A program made the position numbers and the translations under genes. Positions 48,365 through 58,194 of a stretch of 64,000 bases of DNA are shown here, piece by piece. The stretch comes from Euglena gracilis (Eukaryota; Euglenida; Euglenophyceae; Euglenales): assembly GCA_039621445.1 (NCBI GenBank), contig CP154956.1:20611295-20675294 (forward strand). Direction: 5' to 3'. The notes below the pieces were generated by a model. It had not been told where the DNA came from, did not search any database, and saw nothing but the letters and a program-made list of their open reading frames with translations. Within the stretch, counting starts at the first letter, position 1, and every line of letters begins with the position of its first letter.

Positions 48365-48723
48365 CCTCTCTGACCGACTCCGCGCTGAACGCGTCAACAC
48401 GCCCGCCGGTCACCACAACGCCCGAAAAAAGGAACCGAATCCTGGGAACCAAACGGTGGCCCACAAAGCCGCCAAACGGTGGCCCACAAAGCCACCCAAC
48501 CGCCCTCAGCCATGCCCCACAGCCGCGAACGCGATCTCCCCGATGACGGACCAGGCTGCCCGAAGGGCACCAACCCCACCAGCAGTCGACCCCCGGCACT
48601 TACACGACCACCTTGAAGCCCACTGGCCCCTCTGCTAATCCCCTTGCCCCCTACCTTGCCACCGCACACAACCACACTGCCCATGCATGGGCTGCGCCCA
48701 TCTGTACATAGCCCCCCTCCCTC

Positions 48724-48785
48724 GAACTCTGGCAAACCCAGTATGCTGCGCCACTGGTTGGTGGACTCGGTTCGCCCCACCACCG
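48724..48785 (+). repeat. Conserved 3' terminus of the LINE family (LINE A)
   Basis: Diverged version of the 60-bp block (CCACTGGTTGGTGG in place of CCACTGGTCGGTGG), ending CCCCACCACCG. It is followed after 16 bp by the second copy of repeat R. Confidence 0.75.
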
Positions 48786-48801
48786 TATATATCCTCAACG
48801 G

Positions 48802-49410
48802 AAAGTGTTTCTCCCTCTTGGAATTCCTTGTTTATCTTTATTCTGACTTCAGGTACAAACTATTTGAAGGACAAGGAATGCAGTCATGCAACAGTTTTTG
48901 AACAGTGAAGCAGGTACGCCCATCTAAAAGTGTCTTTTAAAGAATGATTCTATTGGTCTTTTCTAGTGCATCTGGACCACTTTCAAAAATTTGGCATTTT
49001 CTCCAAAATTTGGTCCGCTGGGTGACAATTTTGAGTCCCACCCTCTTGTGTGGCATGTCTTCTGTTGGGAGTTCTGTTTTTTATATCATTTTCTGAGCGT
49101 CCTCGTGGTTTTCTGGTCGTGTTTTACAGTTTTGGAACTTTTGCTGCCATTTCACAAAGCTCCAGCTGCAGTTCTGTGTCTTGGGCCTGCTGATTTGGGG
49201 ACATTTTGACCTTGCATTCTGTGTTTTCTTGCTTTCCAATTTACTTTCCTCGCCTTCAAACTGCAAATCTGTAAATTGAACCCCCGAACTGCCATTGCGT
49301 CATGTTTTTTTGTATCACATTGCCTGTCATCTTTTTTTTTGTCTTTCGTCTGTCATCCTTGCCTCACAGGTTGAAGTGTGAAGAAGCAGAAGATGAACCA
49401 AGAAGAGACG
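48802..49410. repeat. 609-bp direct repeat R, right copy (no MITE)
   Basis: Matches 23252-24040 without its MITE. Here the end GAAGAGACG continues into AAGAGTAATGAAG, which looks like undisturbed continuation, whereas in the left copy LINE A begins at this point. Confidence 0.85.
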
Positions 49411-50090
49411 AAGAGTAATGAAGTGAAGGAATTTAAACTGTTTTTGTCTTTGTCAGGGTCCTTTGGCATTTTACAGAAAAACACAGGACCCTGTTGCTGT
49501 AAACTGTGCTCTCTTCTTTGTTGCAATGTTCACCTTTGCTTTTTGCCTTTGCAGTTCAACAAGGTTGTTTGATTGTTTTTTTGCCAAGAAAAAGGCTTTG
49601 TTGTAGCGTTCTTGTTCTGAAAACATTCTGTTGAGTCCCCCCCCCAGTTTGGTGCCATCTTGGGCCAGACCGTGGGCCCACGTGTTGGTTTTTGTTCTAA
49701 AAGAATTCTTTGAGACTGCCCCAGTTTGGGAAGCACTTTTTATGCCACAGGTGGGAACCAGTTTTGGTGCCACACGTGGGGACCAGTTTTTTTGGGGGGC
49801 CTCCCTCCGTCAGGTTTCTTTTTTTGTCCGGAGCACCCGTGGGATAAAGCCAACAGGCGGGCTGCAGTTCGGTCTGAACATTCAGCCCGGTGACCTTGTG
49901 CGAGCAAGTTTTGGCACGGGCGAACTTAGTCCCGTCCAGAACACACACACTTTTTCCTGCTCCAGCCATGAATGCGTGCGGCGTGCGTATTGTTTGGTCT
50001 GGATAGCCGGGCGGCTAGCGAAAGTGGCTTTCATCTGGACGGACAGCTGGGGGCAGGCATGTTGGCTGGCTAGGTTGGTCTGCCAGCCGG
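49411..50090. other. Non-coding stretch, no gene recognised
   Basis: Ordinary-composition DNA downstream of repeat R, then CCAGCCGGCTAGGTTGGTC repeats (50060-50130). Short open frames have no recognisable domain. It could be the continuation of whatever locus R belongs to. Confidence 0.4.
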
Positions 50091-51359
50091 CTAGGTTGGT
50101 CTGGCCAGCCGGCTAAGTTGGTCCGGCCAAACGCCCCCGTCCATCAGACCACGCGTCACAGAGTCCGAGGTAGAGTTAGAGGGATTCGCACGAGTGGAGG
50201 GACGCTTCCGCCGTCCGTCAGAACGAATGGGATCAAACAGGGCTCCAACCTCCCCTGCATGCCATTGGGAGAGTCTCTTCTCAAGGAGGCAATGTAACGT
50301 GCGTTGATGGAAAGACGAGTTTTTGGGAGGGGCACCAAGAACCAGTTTCGGAAAAATGAACAGGCGGTGTAAGGATTCCCAGGTTTGTGAGCGGAGAAAG
50401 GTCTGAATAGCAGATGCCAAGGAGTCAGAGATCGCGTGACGACATGACAAGGGAATACGTCGGAGAGTGGGGCAGTTGGTGGAGAGAACCACCTGCAGAT
50501 TAGGCTGCAGTTCTGGACACGGGTGGGAAAGGGGAGTGCCGTCCCCAACGGGCTGGTTCGATGAGGAGGGAAGGGGGGAGGAGGGGTGGGAGGAAGCATG
50601 GGTGGCCGAGGCATCCCGGTGGAGGCATTGGCAGCGTTCCCTGGCCCGCAGTAAGGTTCGACAGACGGCGCAAGTCGTCGTGGCAGTGGCCCGCAGAAAG
50701 TCGGGGGTGGGTATTCTTCCTGCCGCGACGTGTTGAGAGACGTGAGATAGGACCTGAGACCGGGTCATGGTTGTCCGTGAGCGTGGACAATCAGCAAAAG
50801 GGCAGGTGTCATGTGAAGCAAAGGAAAATTCCGGACCAGCGTTAGACGGCGGGTCTGGTTGCAGCGTCGATGCTGCCGGGGAGGATGGTGTGGGGGAGAG
50901 GGAGGCCAAAGCCATTTCCTGAGATAAACCTGTGTGGGGTACAGAGGGTGTGGCGGCATGTGGTTCCCGACTTTGGCGTGTCTTTTTGGCGGAGTCTCGA
51001 TTGGCGCTGGGCCCAGGATTACTTTCAATGTCGCCGCAGGAGAGCAATGCAAAACCTCTGCCGGAACGCAGAAGGGCGGACAGAGAGGAAAAGGTCGGCA
51101 GCCAGCTATCCCGAACAGAGGTGGGGAAGCGGAAGGTACATCGAGTGAACGCTGGGCGTGGCGGAACTGTTGCCCGGCGCGGTAGCACGGAAGAGCAGAG
51201 CCACGGCCAATGCCACTCCTTACAGGAGGTGCACGGTACCGGGGGTGGGAAGCGGGTGTCCCACAGTGTGTGCTGATAGAAGACAAATAGGCGGCCCCGG
51301 AACAGGGCTGCATAGAGGCAGAGGTAGAGGTCAAAGGCCTCTACCTCTATGTCAACCAC
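50091..51359 (-). pseudogene. RLE-type LINE N-terminal part with 2A-like motif (LINE G)
   Basis: A 422-codon frame on the minus strand. Residues 105-117, ALLSCGDIESNPGP, are a canonical 2A-like ribosome-skipping motif (D-I-E-S-N-P-G-P) at 51009-51035. Then a C2H2 finger, CPFADCPRSRTTMTRSQVLSH plus VSQH, and a Cys-rich TCAVCRTLLRARERCQC. Next come a linker and the conserved TLRRIPLSCRHAISDSLASA, GRRKRPSTRANPS. It ends about 50150 in GTCC/GGCTAG repeats, before the RT, so it is 3'-truncated. LINE D carries the same region with its RT, which links this N-terminus to the RLE family. An N-terminal ~115-residue peptide would be released by skipping. Confidence 0.75.
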
Positions 51360-51392
51360 CTCTACCTCTACCTCTACCTCTATGTCACCTCT
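51335..51392. repeat. (ACCTCT)n microsatellite
   Basis: ACCTCTACCTCT units with TATGTC interruptions, at the 5' edge of LINE G. Confidence 0.85.
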
Positions 51393-51589
51393 GTGTCTGT
51401 AAAGTGTACCAAAATGGCCTCAAAAAGGGTCATAAGACACCCCATCTGCTCGGAAAATGGCAATTTTGCATGAAAACGCATGCAAAACGGCGAGGGGATG
51501 AGAAATAATATGTGGGTTGGTGGTTTTGAAAGTTGTTGGCGCAGTTATGTGACCACATTGAGCAATTCTGAAAACCTTTCATGTACAGG

Positions 51590-53068
51590 CCCGGGCGCAA
51601 ACCGCAAGTACATTAAATACGTCAGGATTTAAACCGCAAGGAATTTAATCCGGTGAGCCCCCGCCAGTCGGGGAATTAAATCCGGTCGCCCGGTTTTTCG
51701 CAGGTTTTTTTTTAACTTCGGCTGTACGGTGACGTCGCTTGCTATAAATCGGTGATGCTTTCTCTCCTTTTTTTGTGTCGGTTCCGGACGCGTAGAAAAC
51801 CAAAATCCTTTCTGACTACTTTTCATTTCCCCGTTTCTTTGGGCAGAAAAAGCCTCGAAACTTCGAAAAATGTTCCCTGGCTGGACCCTTTTTGCTGGGC
51901 CCTGTGGCACCGAACTGGCCAAACATCCTGGCACCAAACTGGCCACCACCTGTGACAGCCCCTCCCCCCATCACCAAAATTGGGCCACCTGTGACAGCCC
52001 CCAAACTGGCCACTGGTGGAAAATAAGTTGAGTGGAAAATTGGCATCCACAAGAAAAACAAAATGCTGTCAGGGCCTTTGCTGGCCCAGGGCCTTTTCAG
52101 GCCACTGGTGCAAAATGGTTTCAGTGGCCACTGCATGCAAAATTGAACTTTTCAGACGGTTCACACACAGGAAATTCTAGGGACACATTTGCAAAACACA
52201 ACAATGCAGCAGAAAAAAAAGGCGCTACGTTACAAAAAAAATTGCACTGCAGCAGTTACAAAACATTTTTTGCCTGCCTTCCTTCGGCTTCTGTTCTTCA
52301 GCTTCTCTCAATTCACCTGATGAAAACACATGCATCCAAACAAACAATTGCACTGTTCCCCAGCTGTAAACAAGTGTCAACAACACACACAGTCAATGTG
52401 TGTCAACTGTGATGAGATGTTGGCCACGAATGATGCAACAGAAAATACACACAGAAAGAGGACAACAGAAAGAGGCATTGACAGAACGTTGCACTAAAAA
52501 AGCATATGATTCCACAGATGCATGCCACAGACATTTGATGCAACAGCCACAGACTTTTCATTAAAATTCATTTTCCCAGGCTAACAGTGGAAAAGATCAA
52601 CACAGCCGACTTTCACTGGAAATGAGCAATTCGGCAGAACAAGCGACAGGATCATACCTTCAACTGTGAGGTTCTTTATCTTTAAAATTTAACCATTGCT
52701 ACTTCTTCCCATAAGCTTTGCTGCCTGCAGTCTTGGGAGCCCTGGAGTGTGGAGAAAAAATCATTTGATTGGTAAGGGACAGAAACCTATCTTTGATGAA
52801 CTTCTTCAGCAGCTTTGACCAATTCTTGCACCGCTTCAGGCTTCGCCTTCTTATCATTGGGGTACCAAAAATCTCTTCATCGGTTTCTGACCATGTGTGC
52901 AACTGTAGGGGGGATAAAAGGACGCGCATACTTTCGCTATTTCAGGTAAGTAATACTTGGAGGAATTAATTCCATGGACCACCCGACAGTCGAGGAATTT
53001 TACCGGATTTAATTCCCCCGAGGTTTTTCGTCCAACCGAATTAAATGTCCATACCCCATTAAATGTGA
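51590..53068. mobile_element. Possible DNA element with AATTTAATCCGG-type ends
   Basis: The left zone (51600-51715) has AATTTAATCCGGTGAGC, CAGTCGGGGAATTAAATCC and GTTTTTCGC. The right zone (52960-53050) has ACAGTCGAGGAATTTTACC, GGATTTAATTCCCCCGAGG and TTTTTCGTCC. The right boundary coincides with the start of LINE D homology at about 53069. The interior holds one small minus-strand gene and no transposase that I recognise. Ends and class are tentative. Confidence 0.3.
52687..52929 (-). CDS. Small minus-strand gene end with an intron, function unknown
   Basis: The minus frame reads HTWSETDEEIFGTPMIRRR then SLKRCKNWSKLLKKFIKD. A GT-AG segment (GTTTCTGTCC ... CACTCCAG, about 52743-52787) joins it to RAPKTAGSKAYGKK and stop TAG. 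The join is in phase and gives a basic tail. A pyrimidine-rich CCCCCCTACAG lies just upstream (52905), so earlier exons may exist. No domain recognised; the frame is also open through the intron. Confidence 0.35.
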
Positions 53069-53100
53069 TTCCCCATCCCGTCTTGTTGCAGGGCAAGGTA

Positions 53101-53256
53101 CCATGCCCCCCCCCATATAAGACCCCCCCCCTGGCCGGCCGAAGGCCGGCCCTTTGGCCGGGACCGACCCCCCCCATATACCCCCCCCCCCCATATAAGA
53201 CCCCCCCCTGGGATTTTGGCTCCCGAGGGGGGGTCTTATAAGGGGGGGGGGCATGG
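53101..53256. mobile_element. TA-flanked MITE with CCATGCCCCC / GGGGGCATGG ends (copy 1)
   Basis: Ends CCATGCCCCCCCC and GGGGGGGCATGG with TA at 53099-53100 and 53257-53258. The related LINE C reads GGCAAGGTGATTTGG without the insert, so the insertion point is exact. The interior has CCATATAAGACCCCC repeats and a GGCCGGCCGAAGGCCGGCC palindrome. 156 bp, non-coding. Confidence 0.85.
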
Positions 53257-53503
53257 TAATTTGGTTCCAATGCAAGACGGACAAGGGTGCCCCCACAATG
53301 TCACAGACCGCAGCCGGATGGAATCTGAGATGATTTGCACACTCTGTGTGCCGGAGCAGATATTCGTTTGACGCAGAAAGGGGTGTGTCACGCGGCAGCC
53401 GTCCAGACAATTGCGCAGTAGACAGTGTTGCAATTGGGGGTCCGGCAGTTGCTGGAGGCACGAGATGGTAGCCTGAAGTTTTTCAGAAGCCTTGGCCCAA
53501 GTA

Positions 53504-53670
53504 CCATGCCCCCCCATATTGTACCCCCCCCCCTGGGAGCCATTTTCTGGGGGGGAGGTACATTATGGGGGGGTACAATATGGACAGACCCGTGAACCGT
53601 CAAAAAAAGACCTTTAATTTTCTTCATAAGGAAATTGGGGGGGGGGTACAATATGGGGGGGGGGGCATGG
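53504..53670. mobile_element. TA-flanked MITE with CCATGCCCCC / GGGGGCATGG ends (copy 2)
   Basis: Same termini as 53101-53256 with TA at 53502-53503 and 53671-53672, in the same LINE. LINE C has CCCAGGTAAAGTCAG here without insert. The interior differs: CATATTGTACCCCCC and its inverse, around a short unique centre. 167 bp. Confidence 0.85.
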
Positions 53671-53858
53671 TAATGTCGGAGAAGGTGCTGTCGTTGGGGT
53701 AGTCACACGGTACCCCAAGGCACAGGATGCCAGTTCCCGGTCCCCATGGAGTGATTGGGAAGTTTTGGGCGAGGTGTTCGGGAGGGAGGATCTGAAGGGC
53801 CGGAGGTTTCGGGGTGGCACAAGGTACACCCGGTCCCCACAGGGCGCATTTAGAGGGG

Positions 53859-54822
53859 TTAAACCGGCGTTTGAGACGCCGGGTTCAGGACAGAACCGGA
53901 GTCCCCCCCCACGGGTTTTACGGACGCCGGTTCTGTCCTAAAACCCGGCGTTAGGACGTTAGGCGTTTTGTCCAAAACCCGGCGTCCGGTTTTCATTCCT
54001 AAAAATGTCACGAAAAGTGCCCAAAAGTGGCCCTAAGGTGCTGGTATGACTGTTTCAACCATCTAGGACAAAGAATTTTGCCATTTGGGGACCACTGGGG
54101 TGGGTATCCAAATTTGGTGAAAATTGGCCCAGATTTGGAAATAGAGTACCGTGCATCGTGGAAAGATCTGATGACCACCGCTGGTCGTCTGTTGAAAAGA
54201 GCTTTCGATCGAGGGGTAACTTGGTACCCTAACGTTGCACGCAGCCCGAGATACGCTCGCGATCGTCGGATCGGCCAGAATCTGAGTCGAAATGTGTGGT
54301 GATTTTCAGTGATTTTTGGTTTGAGATGCTTAATAAACCTTACAGAAACGTTTTTTCTCTTCGAATCAACCACCTGAGTGGTTCCGGGGGGCACCAGAGT
54401 TGTGAAATTAGGATTTCCCAGTGACAAAAAGTAAGAGCTCCAGGCGGCGTGAATTTGGTGGTGATCGCCAGTCGTCTGATGAAAAGAGCTTTCGATTGAG
54501 GGGTGAGTTTGTACCAGGACGATCGACACAGCCAGAAATACCCTCGCGATCGCCGGAATTTGGTGAAATGCAAAGTGGCGTGACATTGCAGATAAGTGGT
54601 CGGAGATTGGTCCTGGGAGTGTCCTTTGACCGAAGGGTGGGGACGCCGGTTCTGTCCTGAACCCGGCGTCTCTAAAACGCCGCTTTAAACAAGGGGTGGC
54701 GGACGCCGGTTCTGTCCAAAACCCGGCATTCCGGACGCCGGTTCCGTCCTTCGGACGGAACCGGCGTCCGGAACGCCGGGTTTTGGACAGAACCGGCGTC
54801 CGCCACCCCTTTTTTGTAGTAG
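53859..54822. mobile_element. Fold-back element (CGCCGG/GGTTCTGTCC arms), copy 2
   Basis: Shares both ends and most of the interior with 5423-6272. Longer at the right by an added palindrome around TCCTTCGGACGGAACC. It interrupts LINE D between the RT box C region and the LNPSKCALW block, and the flanks rejoin when compared with LINE C. A target duplication is not clear here. Confidence 0.75.
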
Positions 54823-56034
54823 AGTCGGAGCCCAATGGAGGAGTGCCGTGGCAAGAGAAGCCTTAAAAGGCAAAACATCGACGGCCGGGCCGATGACAGT
54901 TCCGTCATCCAGGTACCAAGCCTGCCAAACCGTGGTAGGCAAGGTGGACGAAGCCTGTCGCAGAGCCTGATGCAGACCCAAGGCAAAGGCAATGGGTCCA
55001 CAGGTGTCCCCCCGATGGAGACCCGGTCTTGCTGTGACAGACCACTTCGCCCTGGCAAAGCAGCGGGACAACCTCCCCGTAGGAGAAGCGAAGCCAGTTG
55101 TACAGGGACGGGCACAACTCCAGCGATGCCTGTAGGAAGGTGGATCGATCGATGGTGTTGAATGCATTAGATTATGCATTACATCGGCCTGAAAAATGAC
55201 CCAGTCGCCATCGACCGGCAAAGAGGCAATTGCTGCATGTGTCGCAAGCCCCACTGTCTCCGCACCGTACCGTACTCCCACTCCCAACTGCATCGGGAAC
55301 AGCTGAGATGTTTCCGTTTTGCATTGCGGATGTCGCAACAGCATTTGTGAGTGGGATCAGGTTGGATGTACCAAAAATGACCGATGCATTGTCGGTAAAG
55401 AGCCCACCCGGGCCCTCTGAGCCAGGGAACCCAGGGCTGTGTGTAAGGGGCCTGCGCCTGCCTCTCGGCCCAACAGGTCACGAAGGTGTTGTGGGCGGAG
55501 GCCAGATGGGCCAGGGGCGCTACCGCGGGGGAAAGAAGCTGCGGCTCCTTGAACAATTGAAGTCCAGTTGAAGTCTGAAGATTGTGGAATATTGCCTGCC
55601 CCGGGCAGCGGCAAACTGGTTCGGACAGGCGACCCTGGTGGGTGGAGCGAAAGAAGTTTCTCCAGTACTGCAGGGTCCCCAGAGGATGCCAGGGGCAGGG
55701 AGGTGAGAGGCATCCACAGCCTTGCCGAGAGCCCCTTCCTCAACCAGACCGCGCACCCGGTCCAGAAAACCGCGCGCCACGGAATCAGAAGGGGAGTTGG
55801 AGGGATTGGCACGAGTGGCGGGACGCTTCCGCCGTCCGTCAGAACGAATGGGATCAAACAGGGCTCCAACCTCCCCTGCATGCCATTGGGAGAGTCTCTT
55901 GTCCAAGAGGCAATGCAACGTGCGTTGATGGAAAGCCGAGTTTTTTTTGGGGGGGGGCAGCCAGAACCAGCTTCGGGAAAATGAACAAGCGTGTAGGGAT
56001 TCCCAGGTTTGTTCTTGGAGAAAAGACTGACCGT

Positions 56035-56612
56035 GCCCCGGGCCCAGGGTAACGTCTCTTTTGGCCCTCGCCACAAGGAGAACCTCCTCATGACTCCCTG
56101 TGCCGCCACAGGTCGCGGGTTGCTATACTGAGGGGTTTACAAAGGGGTGTTCGGTGCCAGGGTGAGAGGTCAGTGGAAAATGAGCAAGGCTCATCTTCAA
56201 TATATAAAGTGCCAGGGGGGGCGTGTGTGTTTTGGTGTTGCCTTCTTTGGCGTGTTTGTGTCGTTCCTGCTGCGAGTGGAAAATGAGCGAGGCTCACCTT
56301 CAATAAATAATGCTTGGGGTGAGGGGTGCGTGGCTCTTGTTGCCTTCGTTGGCGTGTTTGTCTCGGGTGGTTCTTGTGCTGCCTTTCTGGCGTGTGTGTC
56401 AAGCGGGGGAGGTTGTGTGGCTGACGGACACGTACTGTTTGTGCTAGGGTTGGTTGGATTGCACTGCATGGTGATGTTTGTTGTCATTTGGTGAGGTTTT
56501 CGAGTTAGGTTGAGTACGGAGAGTGTGAGCCTCTGGAGGAGGTGTCGGCATTTGTGGATGGTTCGGTGTAGAAGCACCACACAAGTTGTTTCGATATCTC
56601 TTTGGCTAGACT
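56035..56612. mobile_element. Insertion in LINE D with two tandem ~105-bp units
   Basis: LINE homology stops at GCCATTCAG (56612, minus) and resumes near 56035. Inside, a unit starting GTGGAAAATGAGC, with AGGCTCA and CTTCAATAAATAA following, occurs twice (56171-56275 and 56276-56380), each followed by TTGGCGTGTTTGT. No ORF or clear terminal repeats. Unknown class. Confidence 0.45.
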
Positions 56613-56694
56613 GAATGGCAGAAGCCAAGGCGTCAGCAAACGCGTGACGACATGACAAGGGAATGCGTCGGAGAGTGGGGCAGTTGGTGGAGAG

Positions 56695-57204
56695 CAGGGA
56701 ATTTCTTAAGCCGGAGGGTACCCTACCCCCGGGGGGGGGGGGGTCCAGCCAGCCAGCAGCTCAAATCCAGCCAGCAGCCCAAATTCGGGCTGGGAGCCCC
56801 CCCCCCCGGGGGGTCAAGTGAAATAAAGTCGGGCCCAGCCCGGCCGGAGGCCGGGCCAGCCGGCCGCAGGCCGGCCCAGCCGGCCGAAGGCCGGCCGGCC
56901 AATTGGGCTACCCAGCTCACCTGTCCCTTCATTTTTTCCCCTCGTCGCAGCTTCCTCCATCACGGCCCCCCAGCCTTGACCTAGCTCCACCCATCAAAAT
57001 GTCGAAAATGGCAAAAATGTGTTAGAAAATTTTGTTTTTCGTCGACCCAGCCCAGCCCAGCCTCCTCCAGCCCCGGACCCCCCCCTCCCCCCCCCACCCC
57101 CCGGGGGGGGGGGTCCAGCCAGCAGCTCAAATCCAGCCAGCAGCCTTTTTGCCAGCCGGAGGCTGGACCCCCCCCCCCCGGGGGGGTCCTTAAGAAATTC
57201 CCTG
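56695..57204. mobile_element. hAT-type MITE (510 bp) with perfect 8-bp target duplication
   Basis: Perfect TIRs CAGGGAATTTCTTAAG / CTTAAGAAATTCCCTG, flanked by GTGGAGAG at 56687-56694 and 57205-57212. The uninterrupted LINE G reads GTTGGTGGAGAGAACCACC near 50475, confirming the insertion. The interior has CCAGCCAGCAGCTCAAATCC repeats and GGCCGGCCGAAGGCCGGCC palindromes. CAGGG ends and 8-bp duplication point to hAT. No transposase. Confidence 0.85.
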
Positions 57205-57429
57205 GTGGAGAGAACCACCTGCAGATCAGGCTGCAGTTCTGGGCACGGGTGGGAAAGAGGAGTGCCATCCCCGGGGGGATGGTTTGATGATGAGGGACAG
57301 GGGAGGAGGGGCGTGAGGAAGAGTGGACGGCCGAAACACCCTGGTGGAGGCATTGACAGCGTTCTCTGGTCCGCAGTAAGGTTCGACAGACGGCGCAAGT
57401 TGTGGTGCCCCAACGGTCCTCTTTTTTTG

Positions 57430-57989
57430 GCAGTCAATTCGTTTATCATTTGTTGTAGGGCCATGGCAGTGAGACTGCATGCATTCCGAATTCCCACTCC
57501 ACTTTGCATTGGTGAAAGGTCCTTAAGTGATTGGGTAACGTTGGGATGATGCATGAGCACCTTGGCCACCAAGCGGCGCAAACATTCACCTGCCGCAATG
57601 GGGCCTTCCGAACCAGCAGGGCCGGACTAACGCAGAGGGGTTAGGGTCGCGGAGGACAAAATGGGGGCCATGGCTGGGTGTACCCCTTTCAATAGGCAAT
57701 TGCAAATGAAATGGTCCAAGCTCTCCAAAAGGTCCTCAGCGCGGGAGCCTGGCATATCCGCAAGCATGCACCGTAAATGGTCAGGACGGAGTCCAGAAGG
57801 GCCTCCGGCGGAGTCTTTTGGAAAGGAACAAATCAGCTTGCGAAGCGTGAATGTGCGGTCCTGAAGTGTTTCAGCGTGGGATCCCAAGGCCATCAATTGT
57901 GGGATCCCAAGGCCCAAAGCAGTGTCGAAAATGAAGAAAAAAAATGACCGAAAATGGTCGAAACTTTTCAGTTTTTTTTTTTTTTGCAT
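57430..57989 (-). pseudogene. LINE fragment (copy H): pre-RT and RT finger region
   Basis: The minus frame 57900-57627 has LRKLICSFPKDSAGGPSGLRP then DHLRCMLADMPGS and LSSATLTPLR. After a frame change come AGECLRRLVAKVLMHHP and LSPMQSGVGIRNACSLT (57590-57430). Order and motifs match the family but the sequence is diverged from LINES A, C and D. It abuts the 5' edge of LINE D at about 57412-57430. Confidence 0.7.
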
Positions 57990-58194
57990 TTGTTGGAAAC
58001 CAGCACTCTTTTCGTTCAGACAAAAAATGGGAGGGTGGATTGTTAAAAAGCAACTTTTCTGGTCCTGTGGTCGTGCAATTGGGTGTTTTCATCTGTATCA
58101 ACCCCTTTTTTGGTTTACTTTCCTTCGGTAAGCTTAGAAGATTTTCGCCAAAAAAAAATTCCCCGGTGCTGAAGTTTAGGTGAAAAATGGACTT

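Larger units (their letters stand above)
53069..57412 (-). pseudogene. RLE-type non-LTR retrotransposon (LINE D), broken by five insertions
   Basis: Read minus from 57412: zinc-finger region (LRRLSNLTADQRTLSMPPPGCF), TLRRIPLSCRHAFADALASAIQ, LHCLLDKRLSQWHAGEVGALF, and the pre-RT block RGSAPGPSGLRPQHLRDLL near 55500. The segment between about 55380 and 55345 is deleted relative to LINE C. RT continues with GDWVIFQADV, a disturbed insert near 55150, GLHRGDTCGPIAFALGLH, and AWYLDDGTVIG. The thumb part ends near 53069 (CNKTGWGI). Insertions at 56695-57204, about 56035-56612, 53859-54822, 53504-53670 and 53101-53256 split it. The zinc/RLE end is missing. It is closest to LINE C. Confidence 0.85.
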
